From positions 247,756-311,755 of the forward strand of contig NZ_JAJUWR010000001.1 of NCBI RefSeq assembly GCF_021390545.1: 64,000 nucleotides of DNA, read 5' to 3'. The notes beneath the pieces were generated by a model, which was not told the origin of the DNA, searched no databases, and saw only the letters and a program-made list of their open reading frames with translations. Position numbers and translations under genes: made by a program. Shown here piece by piece: positions 35,561 through 44,562 of the stretch (position 1 is its first letter; every line of letters begins with the position of its first letter). Source of the DNA: Algoriphagus sp. AGSA1 (lineage in GTDB: Bacteria; Bacteroidota; Bacteroidia; Cytophagales; Cyclobacteriaceae).

Positions 35561-36424
35561 TTAGTCAGAATGGGCCAGTTTGGAAGCCAATCCTTCATTT
35601 ACTGCCTCCCTGAGCTTTTTCTGATCTCCCACATACTGGGTCAAGTCGATCAGACGCACGGTTCGGAAATCAATCGGGTGACTTTCACTTTGCAGGGAGA
35701 TGTATCCACCGGTAAGCATTTGCCCATCCACTTTGACTTCTGGATCTACAGGGTTTACATTCCCCCCGCCTATTTGAGGTTTGGAATAACTTAAAACCGT
35801 GTCCTTACCTATGAGATGATGTATTTCTCCGCTTCCCAAAACAATGAAATTGGCAGTGACCCATTGGTCTCCGTGGAAAGTTTTAGAGCTAGAGTTTACA
35901 CAATGGGAGGTGAATAATTTACCCTCCATTTCCACATGGGTACCTGGAGTGCAGAGATTGCTTGTACTTCTGTTGTCTTTTCCGTTTCCGCCCAGTAGCT
36001 GGCCTTCTATCGAGATAGGGAAGTCCTGATCTTTCAGCATAGTCTTGGGATCCTGGGAGTGGAGCATGGCACCTGAGTTTCTATAAGCCCAACCTTCTCC
36101 GCCTTTTGCCTGCTCACCTACAAAGCGATATTCGACCTGAAGCAGGTAATTAGAGAATGGCTTGTTGTAAAAAATATGACCATACTGCTGGTCAAACTGA
36201 TCGTAACCATCATAGCGGACTTTCATCAGTCCATCCTCCACACGGAAAGTATTGGCAAAATTATAGTCCAACTCGTGTGTTCTGATCTTGATTGACCAAT
36301 CGTCTATGTCTTTGCCGTTAAATAGCGTTTGCCATCTTGGTTTTTTAGTTTCCCTGTGAGCGTAATTAAAAGCAAATCCCAAGCCTGCCAGACAAAGGAT
36401 TCCCAAGAGAATAGTTTTTTTCAT
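35561..36424 (-). CDS. DUF1080 (3-keto-disaccharide hydrolase-like) protein
   Basis: A 287-residue exported protein with an N-terminal signal or anchor (TILLGILCLAGLGFAF). The DUF1080 concanavalin-like domain begins WQTLFNGKDIDDWSIK and contains the characteristic FSNYLLQVEYRF, RNSGAMLHSQDP, PISIEGQLLGG and GYISLQSESHPIDFRTVRL near the end. Members bind or hydrolyse (keto-)sugars and are abundant in Bacteroidota polysaccharide catabolism. It is 9 bp downstream of the endonuclease/phosphatase gene, so the pair is an operon, and convergent with the GH109-like gene. Confidence 0.9.
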   Translation of the reverse strand: MKKTILLGILCLAGLGFAFNYAHRETKKPRWQTLFNGKDIDDWSIKIRTHELDYNFANTFRVEDGLMKVRYDGYDQFDQQYGHIFYNKPFSNYLLQVEYRFVGEQAKGGEGWAYRNSGAMLHSQDPKTMLKDQDFPISIEGQLLGGNGKDNRSTSNLCTPGTHVEMEGKLFTSHCVNSSSKTFHGDQWVTANFIVLGSGEIHHLIGKDTVLSYSKPQIGGGNVNPVDPEVKVDGQMLTGGYISLQSESHPIDFRTVRLIDLTQYVGDQKKLREAVNEGLASKLAHSD

Positions 36425-36433
36425 TTTAGAAGT

Positions 36434-37234
36434 TTAAGGGGTTGTTAATCGTAGAGTTACCAACATCGGATAGTGGTCGGAAAATGGAACTTGGATTACT
36501 TTGTAATCTATTAGTTCAAAATGTTCGGAATCAAACCAGATATAGTCTATGCGCTTTCCATCTGGAGAATCAAAGGTAGGAGCGTCATTGCCAGCTGCCA
36601 AACCTGCGTCTGTCCATTTGGAATTAATACTTTTATATTCATCAGAAGCAGGATCAAAATTCAGATCCCCGACCCAAAAGGCAGGCTTGGAAAGTGAATC
36701 TGCATAATGGGTAATGGCTTGGAGTTGAGCAAGACGATTATCTGCATATTGATGGCAAAGATGAGTTGCTCCAAAGTAAAGTTCTTGCCTATCCCTCAGT
36801 TCTATTTTCGCCCAGGCTGCCGCCCGTGGCTCACCACCCGATGGGGTGGGTAATAGCTGGGTGTTATAATCCAGCGCTTTTTTCACTAGCACTCCCTCTC
36901 CGTATCCGCCTTCTGCGAAATCCATCGCTTTGGCAAAATAGCTTTGATATCCCGTCTTCTTTCCCAACTCTGCCACCCAATTTATTTTTTCACCATATAT
37001 CCCCTTTAGTCGGGTAGTCATGCTGTCCACTTCCTGTAGCGCCACCACTTCGGGTTGAAGCAACATGATCAGGTTGGCAATCTCATCCAGGTTGGGAGTC
37101 CCTGCGGAATCAGGTTTTTCTCCATGGTAGATATTATAAGAAAGTACGGTGAATTCAGCTTTTTCTTCCTGGGCCAATGCGTGTAAATACGTAGAGAGTA
37201 AAAAAACAGGAAGTAGGATGGATTTGACTTTCAT
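36434..37234 (-). CDS. secreted endonuclease/exonuclease/phosphatase-family protein
   Basis: A 266-residue EEP-fold protein with a signal peptide (residues 1-21, ending ALAQ). Fold markers in order: VLSYNIYHGE (residues 29-38), VVALQEVD with the metal-binding Glu, GATHLCHQ, WVGDLNFDPAS, RIDYIWFDS and the terminal SDHYPMLV. The catalytic residues look intact. Substrates of exported members range from phosphoinositides and sphingomyelin to nucleic acids, so the precise target cannot be given. First gene of a two-gene operon with the DUF1080 protein. Confidence 0.9.
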   Translation of the reverse strand: MKVKSILLPVFLLSTYLHALAQEEKAEFTVLSYNIYHGEKPDSAGTPNLDEIANLIMLLQPEVVALQEVDSMTTRLKGIYGEKINWVAELGKKTGYQSYFAKAMDFAEGGYGEGVLVKKALDYNTQLLPTPSGGEPRAAAWAKIELRDRQELYFGATHLCHQYADNRLAQLQAITHYADSLSKPAFWVGDLNFDPASDEYKSINSKWTDAGLAAGNDAPTFDSPDGKRIDYIWFDSEHFELIDYKVIQVPFSDHYPMLVTLRLTTP

Positions 37235-37406
37235 AGGATTATAAGTTGTGTTTTAAAGGTAAGGAATTTAAGGCTTTCCCTGGACGGCTTTATCGTCGAG
37301 ACGATTTAGTTGTAAATTATTTGTATCTTTTTGCCGGTTACATAAGTCAGTCTTACGTAAAACCAGCCATACTTATTTTAGCGGTATCCTTTAACTTTAA
37401 ATACAC

Positions 37407-39041
37407 TTGAAAAAATTTCTGTGGGCTCTGGGAATTCTTGTTCTGCTGGCCGTGATTTCAATATTTTTGATTGAAAAATGGCTGGTCAATTCCTTGCCTG
37501 AGCGTATAAATGCCAATGAGGATAGGGCATATGATATACTTTTTGAAGAAGCGGATGTGAAGCTCTTCAGAGGCAGTATTGAATTGCGGGAGATATCCAT
37601 GAAGCCATTGAAAGATAGTATGGAGACTACCATTACCGGGAATATGAAATCTGCTAGGCTTGGAGGGTTGAATATGTTGGGGCTTATTTTTGGAAAAGTG
37701 CTGGAAATAGGAGAGCTGAGTTTTCAAACTCCTAAGTTTGTTGTGGTTAGGAATGACTCCATATCACAAGATCCTGCCGACGTATCTATGGCATTCCAGG
37801 ATTTTTTTGGTGATATAGTGTCCCGTGGTGTTATTCATAATTTCAACCTCCATGAGGGTTCCGGCGAGTTTTTTACCCGATCAGATACACTGCGGAAATT
37901 TGGCAGCTTTGAGGGTTTCAATATTACTGCGGAGGATTTGGAAACAGATTCGTTAAGGTTGAACTACGCTATTCCCTTTAAATTGGAAAGCCTCAAAACC
38001 AGTCTGAAGAATCTGGAAATTTATATTGATGAGCAGCAGACTTTCACGTTGGGGAGATTGAATTTTGATTCCAAGGAAGATGCCCTGGATTTTTTTCACT
38101 TAAGACTGGCCTACAGGGATAATATTGTTACGGTAGCTAAACGTTCATCTGTTCAAAAGGACTTTATTGAGATAGATCTAAAACAACTAAGGATTGAAAA
38201 AATCAATGCCCGGAGCAGTATCTATGGAAATTGGGCCATAGTGGCAGAATTGATGACTATTGACAGTTTGGTTCTTCATGATGTTAGGAATAAAAATAAG
38301 CCCCGTCCTATTGACGAACCTGTAAAGCCGATGTTCGAAGGCATGGTGGAGATGGTCCCTTTCCCCTTGGAAGTAGATACTATCCGAGCTTTGAATTCCA
38401 GCATTACCTATTCCCAGATTTCTGAAGGGAAATCCACTCCAGGGAGTTTGAAATTCGGACAATTGTCAGCTTTGATCACCCGTGCCATATCCTTGGATTC
38501 TCTTCAGTCAGGCAAGATGCATATCCATGGAGAAGCCGTGTTGAACGGGTTTGCCCCTATGCGTATGGATGTAACAGTGCCTTATACCAATGATTCCATG
38601 AAGGAAAGCTTTCATCTGGAGGCAAGCGTAGATCCCTTCGATTTGCCGTCACTTAATGGGATCCTGGGTGACTTGGTATCTGTGAATATCAATTCTGGCA
38701 GTATGGAAAAGCTGGAAATCACCATGGACGCGACGAGGCTTTCCTCTTCCAATTTCATGAAGTTTCACTATAAGGATCTCAAATTAGAATTGAGGGATGA
38801 GGAAAAACAAAAGAAAAAACTGATGTCCGCACTTTCCAATATGCTTATTTCCGGTAGCAATCTGCCAGAAGACAATAATTACAAAACCGCGACATTCAGA
38901 ACAGAGCGAAATATATACAGGGGCACCTTCAACCTGATCTGGGCATCCTTGCGGGAAGGGATGTTGGAAATAGTGCCAGGGAACCTGATGCAACTGCTGA
39001 TGAAGGAGCAGGATCCACCAGACGATGGGAAAAGAAGGTGA
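37407..39041 (+). CDS. AsmA/DUF748-like envelope protein
   Basis: A 544-residue protein with one N-terminal helix (residues 3-25, FLWALGILVLLAVISIFLIE) and a long beta-rich remainder: ANEDRAYDILFEEADVKLFRGSIEL, later repeated strands and LEITMDATRLSSSNFMKFHY near the end. The plan (single anchor, then a beta-groove of AsmA/TamB-like type) recalls DUF748 and AsmA-like proteins that move lipids between membranes or support outer-membrane biogenesis, but sequence identity is weak. An in-frame stop at 37398-37400 and lack of a nearby ATG force the TTG at 37407. Single gene. Confidence 0.55.
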   Translation: MKKFLWALGILVLLAVISIFLIEKWLVNSLPERINANEDRAYDILFEEADVKLFRGSIELREISMKPLKDSMETTITGNMKSARLGGLNMLGLIFGKVLEIGELSFQTPKFVVVRNDSISQDPADVSMAFQDFFGDIVSRGVIHNFNLHEGSGEFFTRSDTLRKFGSFEGFNITAEDLETDSLRLNYAIPFKLESLKTSLKNLEIYIDEQQTFTLGRLNFDSKEDALDFFHLRLAYRDNIVTVAKRSSVQKDFIEIDLKQLRIEKINARSSIYGNWAIVAELMTIDSLVLHDVRNKNKPRPIDEPVKPMFEGMVEMVPFPLEVDTIRALNSSITYSQISEGKSTPGSLKFGQLSALITRAISLDSLQSGKMHIHGEAVLNGFAPMRMDVTVPYTNDSMKESFHLEASVDPFDLPSLNGILGDLVSVNINSGSMEKLEITMDATRLSSSNFMKFHYKDLKLELRDEEKQKKKLMSALSNMLISGSNLPEDNNYKTATFRTERNIYRGTFNLIWASLREGMLEIVPGNLMQLLMKEQDPPDDGKRR

Positions 39042-39146
39042 CCCAATCATTGGACGGTCTGCCGAACGGTGTTAGGTATTGTGAATGCAAAAAAATCTGA
39101 TGTGTAAAAAAAGGACAGGCTATTACAGAATCCGATGCATAAATAT

Positions 39147-39173
39147 GAAAAAGGCTCCCCTAAAAGGAGAGCC
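39147..39173 (-). terminator. terminator of the PRC-barrel gene
   Basis: On the minus strand GGCTCTCC pairs with GGGGAGCC (one mismatch; 39153-39173, loop TTTTA) and is followed by TTTTT. It lies 25 bp past the frameshift-restored stop at 39198. Confidence 0.65.
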
Positions 39174-39197
39174 CGATACAGATTCCAAGCGACACGC

Positions 39198-39693
39198 CTA
39201 TTCAATCATCGCTCTTCTTCTGCCAAATCCATAATAGGTATGGCTAGTATTGATGAATTCATGTTGAGGACCTAGTGGCCAATCATCTTTTTCAAAACCC
39301 CGGAGCATCTTCAAGCTTCTCCTTGTCCACATTCACGATTATTTTCTCACGTTGGTGACCGTGAAAATCAAATGCCTGCCAGGGAAGAGCTAATAACCAG
39401 CTGCCTAAATTGAGGAAATCTTCCTCAACTGATAATACAACATAAGCTACTTCTCCGGTTTCTGTATCCAGCATGATGTCTTCTATAGATCCTACTGATT
39501 CATCACTTACTGCTCGTATATCGCAGCTTCTGGCCGTTGAGCTACTTATTAGGGAAATTATTGAGTGTTCATGGTAAATGGATTTTAGCCGATTACAGTC
39601 TCTTGTAGAAAGCAATCCAATGCTATGCCATACGGATATGGCCAGGCCCAGGGCTATTTTGCGGTTTTTTTTAAGGTTTTTTATGTGCAACAA
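39198..39693 (-). pseudogene. frameshifted PRC-barrel domain gene
   Basis: The uninterrupted frame (39292-39693) encodes a PRC-barrel core: VGSIEDIMLDTETGEVAYVVLSV, LALPWQAFDF and IIVNVDKEKLEDAPGF, then stops. In this family APGF is normally followed by an acidic (D/E)KDxWP segment. Removing one G from the GGGG run at the APGF codons (near 39296-39299) restores FEKDDWPLGPQHEF... to a stop at 39198, just before a terminator. The 5' end is also odd: there is no in-frame ATG (a TTG at 39693 gives an untypical leader), and an ATG at about 39572 is out of frame by one. It may be a decaying gene, or a sequencing error at a G-run. Confidence 0.65.
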
Positions 39694-39877
39694 AGGGGCG
39701 ATTTGGGCAAACTCTTACTCTTGAAACTTTGGATATTATAACCATAGGCCATCAGGGAGGTTTGAATTATGATGGGTTTAGTTTGATTTTCTGGTGATAA
39801 AAGGCGAAATTAGGTTGAGGATACAGTAGATTTTATTCTCCTATTTCATTTATTTTTAAAAATAGTAGTTTCGCCAA

Positions 39878-42133
39878 ATGGAAGATCAAAGCACTGATAA
39901 GCTAGAACTGGCCGCAAAGTTTGTAAACAATACCGGGGCACCGATTTTTTTGACAGGGAAGGCAGGAACTGGTAAGACCACATTTCTGAAAAACCTGGCG
40001 AAACAGACACACAAGAATCATGTGATCGTCGCTCCCACAGGGATTGCCGCCCTGAATGCAGGGGGTGTTACCATACATTCCCAATTTCTTCTTCCTCTTG
40101 GTTTTTTCCTGCCTGTCAATGAACCGGAGGGTAACTTCTCTGACCAATACGGGTGTTTTACCCAGCATACGTTGATCAGAAAACATCCACTGAACGCACT
40201 GAGAAAGAATGTCCTGAAATCTATAGAGTTGCTGGTCATAGACGAGGTAAGTATGCTACGCGCAGATGTGCTGGATGCGATAGATTACCGGCTGAGAAGC
40301 GTGAAAAGAAACTACAGTACGCCTTTCGGTGGGGTGCAACTATTGATGATAGGTGATCTTTTTCAGCTTCCCCCCATCGTAAGGGAGAATGAGTGGCAGG
40401 TACTTAGTAGGTTTTATCCCAGTATGCACTTCTTTGAAGCCCGGGTATTCCAGGATTCCGGTCTGGTGTACCTGGAACTGGATAAGATTTTCCGGCAGCA
40501 GGACGAGGACTTTATTCAAGTGCTCAATCATCTACGGGAGAACCAGGTAAGTTCCCAGGATATTGCACTGCTGAACAGGCATTACAAAACCCAGGAAGAG
40601 ATAGCAGAGGTCAAAGACTGCATTACGATCACCACGCATAATTATAAAGCTGATCAGATTAACCGTGACCGCTTAATGGCCCTGAAAGGAAAATCAACGT
40701 TCTACGAAGCCGAGATAGAAAATGATTTTCCTGAGAATATTTATCCACTGCCCAAGTCCCTGGAACTCCGGGTCGGCGCCCAAGTGATGTTCATAAAAAA
40801 CGATTCCTCTGGAAACCAGGATTACTTCAACGGTAAACTGGCGACGGTGGAAGAACTGGGCTACGACCATATCAAAGTTTTGCCGGAAGGGAAGCGGGAG
40901 GCATATCAGTTGAGAAAGGAAACCTGGGAAAACAAAAAGTATGTCATCAACCCGGATACTAAGGAACTCGAGGAAGAAGTGATCGGTACATTCAGTCAAT
41001 ATCCGATTAAAACAGCCTGGGCAGTCACCGTACACAAGAGTCAGGGGCTTACGTTTGACCAGGCTATCATAGATGTGGGAAGCGCATTTGCTCCCGGACA
41101 GGTGTATGTGGCGCTCAGCAGACTGAGGAGCTTGGACGGGCTTATACTAAGGACGCGAATTCAAAATAATGCCTTACAGTCTGATTCTCAGGTTCAGGCT
41201 TTTGTGGAAAGCGCCAAAAAACATTCCAAACTTGATGAGTTGTTGGGAGCTTATCAGCAGCGTTATTTATCCCGTCTGACCGGAGAGACATTTGACTTGA
41301 ATGGCTTGATCCAAGAGTTTGGGGCCTTCCGGCGCAAAAATGACAGCTCACTGGAATTTGAAGACCCGGAAATGCAAAAGGCTGTAGGGGAAATTGCTGA
41401 ACTGATCGGGAAGGAGACTGCCACCGCGGGAAAATTCAGCAATCAATTGCTGTTTCTTTTACAACAAAACGACAAGGGAAAATTGATGGAGCGTCTGGAA
41501 AAAGGAAGCGCCTATTTCAAGGATTTTCTGAAAGACGCATTGGGGAAAATACTGGTTCATCGCGCTGAAGTGGAGCGGTTTTCCAGAACCAAAACCTATG
41601 CGAATGGACTGGAAGAACTCGAAGTCAGTCTGCTGAGGAAATATGGTGAGATCAGTAAGGTAAGTAAACTGATCTCCTCGATTATTGAAGGGGAAATTCC
41701 GGGAAAGATGAACGATCTGGAGTTGGAAAAGGTCAATCTAAGGCTTCGATTGGCTGAGGTGGCCAAACAAGCGGCAGCCGAGAACCCGAAATTTGTCAAC
41801 AACAAAACAGGTAGGAAAAAGGCAGGAAAAGCCAACCTGAAAAGGAAAGTAGGGGAAACCTATGAGATTACGTTCGGGATGATCAATTCAGGCAAAAGCA
41901 TAGGGGATATAGTGGTAGCCAGAGGGTTGGCGGAATCTACCATCAAGGGACATTTGGCAAAGGGCATCCAAGAAGGCAGGGTAGAGCTGGAAGATTGCTT
42001 GCCTCTGGAGGTGATAGCGGAGATCAATTCCCAGCTAGAGAACATCAAGAATTTGCAGGCTTTACGGATTCATTTTGACGGGAAATATGATTATAACACG
42101 ATCAAAATGGTCGTGGCCGGGAGACGGGAATAA
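39878..42133 (+). CDS. PIF1-like DNA helicase with C-terminal HTH domain
   Basis: A 751-residue superfamily 1 helicase. Walker A is FLTGKAGTGKTTFLKNL (residues 24-40), motif Ia VAPTGIAALNAGGVTIHS, Walker B LLVIDEVSMLRADVLD, motif III LLMIGDLFQLPP, and the C-terminal motifs AWAVTVHKSQGLTFDQAIID and QVYVALSRLRSLDGL. After residue ~450 come a helical HRDC-like region and, at residues ~660-751, an HTH_40-type domain (GMINSGKSIGDIVVARGLAE). This arrangement is common in Bacteroidota and suggests a 5'-3' helicase for replication-fork or recombination intermediates. It stands alone. Confidence 0.9.
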   Translation: MEDQSTDKLELAAKFVNNTGAPIFLTGKAGTGKTTFLKNLAKQTHKNHVIVAPTGIAALNAGGVTIHSQFLLPLGFFLPVNEPEGNFSDQYGCFTQHTLIRKHPLNALRKNVLKSIELLVIDEVSMLRADVLDAIDYRLRSVKRNYSTPFGGVQLLMIGDLFQLPPIVRENEWQVLSRFYPSMHFFEARVFQDSGLVYLELDKIFRQQDEDFIQVLNHLRENQVSSQDIALLNRHYKTQEEIAEVKDCITITTHNYKADQINRDRLMALKGKSTFYEAEIENDFPENIYPLPKSLELRVGAQVMFIKNDSSGNQDYFNGKLATVEELGYDHIKVLPEGKREAYQLRKETWENKKYVINPDTKELEEEVIGTFSQYPIKTAWAVTVHKSQGLTFDQAIIDVGSAFAPGQVYVALSRLRSLDGLILRTRIQNNALQSDSQVQAFVESAKKHSKLDELLGAYQQRYLSRLTGETFDLNGLIQEFGAFRRKNDSSLEFEDPEMQKAVGEIAELIGKETATAGKFSNQLLFLLQQNDKGKLMERLEKGSAYFKDFLKDALGKILVHRAEVERFSRTKTYANGLEELEVSLLRKYGEISKVSKLISSIIEGEIPGKMNDLELEKVNLRLRLAEVAKQAAAENPKFVNNKTGRKKAGKANLKRKVGETYEITFGMINSGKSIGDIVVARGLAESTIKGHLAKGIQEGRVELEDCLPLEVIAEINSQLENIKNLQALRIHFDGKYDYNTIKMVVAGRRE

Positions 42134-42331
42134 GAAGGGGTGTTAATATCAGCAACGATGGCCTAACCAAGATTTCTTTTTCAATAATCCAGAAGACAAG
42201 AATGTGACAACTAAGGGTGTATTGTCCTGGGCTTTCAGCGTGGAAGTTATTCCAGCAGAATCAACCTACTGAAAATCTGGATGGACTTTAGGAATGTGTT
42301 CATGGGAGGGATGTTTTCATGGGCACGAATT
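42134..42331. other. intergenic region upstream of the Nudix regulator
   Basis: No convincing gene. The frame of the Nudix gene is open back to 42281 but would start in an untypical hydrophobic leader, so I treat it as non-coding. Confidence 0.5.
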
Positions 42332-42352
42332 ATTGTTTCTTTATGGAACAAT
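42332..42352. promoter_or_regulatory. imperfect palindrome, possible operator
   Basis: ATTGTTTC-TTTAT-GGAACAAT is a 21-bp near-palindrome (seven of eight arm pairs match) centred 59 bp upstream of the Nudix-regulator ATG. Autoregulation by that protein is plausible but unproven. Confidence 0.4.
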
Positions 42353-42400
42353 AGTGGTTTCTTATCTTTAAAATTCCTATTATTTACATTAGTATTGCAT

Positions 42401-43117
42401 ATGCCTTTACCTCAAGAAGAATACCTACCAAATATTTCCTATGATTCTGTCATTTTTGGTTTTTCTGGTGAAAAGCTGAAAATATTGATACTTGAATATC
42501 ATAATACGAAGACTTTCGCTCTTCCCGGTGGTTTTGTGAAAATAGATGAGGCACTGGACGAGGCGGTCAAGCGTGGTCTTAGGGAGCGGACCGGGCTAGA
42601 TGAGATTTATCTGGAGCAGTTTCATACGTTTGGCTCCATGGAGCGGTTTAGCCCCGATGTAATGCGCAGAATCCTGAAGGAGCAAGGCCATGTTTTCGAA
42701 AATCACTGGATTCTGGGCAGATTTGTCACCGTAGGATATTATGCACTCATCAATTACGAGAATGTAGTCCCTAGACCGGATGAACTGTCGGATTCCATAG
42801 AATGGTATGATTATGACCAGGTGCCCAATCTGATGATGGACCATAATGAAATCGTGGAAAAGGCCCTGGGACATCTGCGTTCTAATCTGGATCAAAAGCT
42901 ACTGAGTTTTAACCTTCTGCCGGAGCGGTTTACAATGAAAGACCTGCAGCAGGTATATGAGGCCATTTTAGGACAAGAACTAAACAGGGCTAATTTCCAG
43001 CGGAAAATGCTCAGTTTGAATATTTTGGAAAGACACGATAAACTGTTTTCAGGAGGTTCCCACAAGGCCCCTTATTTATATAGTTTTAAGGATTCGAACC
43101 CTAAACAAAATGCCTAG
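42401..43117 (+). CDS. NrtR-type Nudix-fold transcriptional regulator
   Basis: The protein is 238 residues from the ATG at 42401. Residues 10-150 are a Nudix domain whose box reads GGFVKIDEALDEAVKRG with RERTGL; the catalytic second Glu of the REUxEE core is replaced (RGLRERTG), so hydrolysis is unlikely. Residues 160-230 form a winged helix (LLPERFTMKDLQQVYEAILGQ, NFQRKMLSLNILE). This two-domain plan is that of NrtR/AraR/XylR-type regulators in Bacteroidota, which sense ADP-ribose or a sugar and control NAD or pentose genes. None of those targets is beside it, so the regulon is elsewhere. Its stop is 21 bp from the convergent pentapeptide gene. Confidence 0.88.
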   Translation: MPLPQEEYLPNISYDSVIFGFSGEKLKILILEYHNTKTFALPGGFVKIDEALDEAVKRGLRERTGLDEIYLEQFHTFGSMERFSPDVMRRILKEQGHVFENHWILGRFVTVGYYALINYENVVPRPDELSDSIEWYDYDQVPNLMMDHNEIVEKALGHLRSNLDQKLLSFNLLPERFTMKDLQQVYEAILGQELNRANFQRKMLSLNILERHDKLFSGGSHKAPYLYSFKDSNPKQNA

Positions 43118-43138
43118 GTACGGCTCTTGAGGGCACTT

Positions 43139-43705
43139 TCAACTGATTTTAATACCATATTTCCCAAGGAGCCCAGGTAGTCCGTCTAAATCAAATCTGG
43201 CTCCCTTGATTCTGTTTGTCTCCGGATCTATTACATAATGTATGGCATTTCGGAAATCAGCCTTTTCTAAAATGCTCTGGTCAAAAATCGCCCCGCTCAG
43301 GTCTGATCCCTGAAAATCCGAAGCGCTGAGCTCAGTCTGGGTGAAGTCCGCTTCTAGCATTCTACAGTTGAGGAATTTTGATCTTTTGATTTTCAGATTA
43401 TAGAAACTGCAATAATCAAGCTGGCAATTAATAAAGGAAAACTCCAATAAAAAGGGATTGCTTGCGTGAAAGTGGATCCCCAGCATTTTGCATTGATCAA
43501 ATTTCACCTGCTGAAAAGACACATCAGCCACCTTTACATTGCTTAGGTCGCAGTTTTTGAAGCCGCAGTTTTCAAACATCCTACCTTTCAGGTTTAAGTT
43601 GGAAAAATTGCAATACTCAAAGGTACACTGCTCATATTCAGCAGTTTCAAAATCAGTTTTGGTAAAATCAAGTCTGGAATAAACTTGCCCTGAGATATAT
43701 GTCAT
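43139..43705 (-). CDS. Qnr-like pentapeptide-repeat protein
   Basis: A 188-residue protein built from A(D/N)LxX pentapeptides that would form a right-handed quadrilateral beta-helix, e.g. FEYCNFSNLNLKGRMFENC, DLSNVKVADVSF and DFQGSDLSGAIFDQSILEKADF. The C-terminal cap FDLDGLPGLLGKYGIKIS resembles the dimerisation helix of Qnr/MfpA proteins, which mimic DNA and protect gyrase. The loops of QnrB are not clearly present, so quinolone protection is a possibility only. It lies 29 bp downstream of the LytTR regulator on the same strand and may be co-transcribed with it. Confidence 0.85.
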   Translation of the reverse strand: MTYISGQVYSRLDFTKTDFETAEYEQCTFEYCNFSNLNLKGRMFENCGFKNCDLSNVKVADVSFQQVKFDQCKMLGIHFHASNPFLLEFSFINCQLDYCSFYNLKIKRSKFLNCRMLEADFTQTELSASDFQGSDLSGAIFDQSILEKADFRNAIHYVIDPETNRIKGARFDLDGLPGLLGKYGIKIS

Positions 43706-43734
43706 GCTGTGGGTTTGGGCTTGGTCAAGCCGGT

Positions 43735-44472
43735 TTAATGTGAAAGTTTATTGATGTTTTTGAGCAGGTCCTGATAATATTTCCGTCCGATTGGTATTTC
43801 CATATTTGCGATTTTTACAGCAGATGAACTAAAGGCTTCTATTTTCCCCAAATTCACTATAAAGGATTTGTGAATTCTGAAAAACTGTCTTTCCGGTAGC
43901 TTTTCCATCAGGTCTTTGACGGTGTTCCGCAGGGTATATTGTTTTTCATTTACGAACAGGTGCGTATAAGTACCTTCTGCTTTTATCCAGTTTATATCGT
44001 TTATGATGATCTTTTTTAGCCATCCGTTTTCTCTGATAAACAGATCTGGGACTTTGTTTTTTCTAATGTCAGAATCTTTGTGCGCACTTTTGTAATTCTC
44101 CATTGCCAGTTCAATGGTGGTTATTAAAGAATTTGTGGTAAACGGTTTATTGATAAAACCATCAGGACGTAAATGCTTTACTTTTTTGACTATTTCGGTT
44201 CCTGATGCCGAAGTAAGAAAGACGATGGGCATATCCATTGTCCTTCTGAGTTCCTCTGCCAGATCAATTCCGGTTTTAGCCCCTTTCAACTTTATATCCA
44301 CCAAGATCAGATCAGGAGAAGATTGCTCGATTATGGACATGGCTGTTTCGGCTTCATCGAGGATTTCACAAATCTCATAACCCTGAAGTGTCAGTATTTC
44401 TCTAATATTTTCCGATAGGTTGAAGTTGTCTTCAACTAATAATATTTTTGACTTTGTAGATGTTTCGTTCAT
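43735..44472 (-). CDS. LytTR-type response regulator
   Basis: A 245-residue two-domain regulator. Residues 8-125 are a receiver with ILLVEDNFNLSENIREIL, phospho-acceptor D59 (LILVDIKLKG), the T/S switch (VFLTSASG) and K of FINKPFT. Residues 148-245 are a LytTR DNA-binding domain with DLFIRENGWLKKIIINDI, EKQYTLRNTVKDLMEKLP and IHKSFIVNLGKIEAF. The gene is divergent from the histidine kinase at 44563, 90 bp away, and they most likely form a pair. The LytTR half is a close paralogue of the protein at 52126. Confidence 0.93.
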   Translation of the reverse strand: MNETSTKSKILLVEDNFNLSENIREILTLQGYEICEILDEAETAMSIIEQSSPDLILVDIKLKGAKTGIDLAEELRRTMDMPIVFLTSASGTEIVKKVKHLRPDGFINKPFTTNSLITTIELAMENYKSAHKDSDIRKNKVPDLFIRENGWLKKIIINDINWIKAEGTYTHLFVNEKQYTLRNTVKDLMEKLPERQFFRIHKSFIVNLGKIEAFSSSAVKIANMEIPIGRKYYQDLLKNINKLSH

Positions 44473-44562
44473 AGGGTTTGAGTGAAATTTCTTATTTTAC
44501 TAAAAAGTGAATTTATTTGAAATAATTCAAGCACAGGTACCAAGGTTATAATATTTAGATAA

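Noticed and set aside
42281..42400. In-frame 40-codon extension of the Nudix regulator
   Set aside because: Family members start close to the Nudix domain; the extension contains the candidate operator and a hydrophobic stretch not seen in this family.
43085..43105. GGTTCGAATCC-like T-arm on the minus strand, suggesting a tRNA
   Set aside because: The flanking bases do not form a five-pair stem or cloverleaf, and the site is the coding end of the Nudix regulator.
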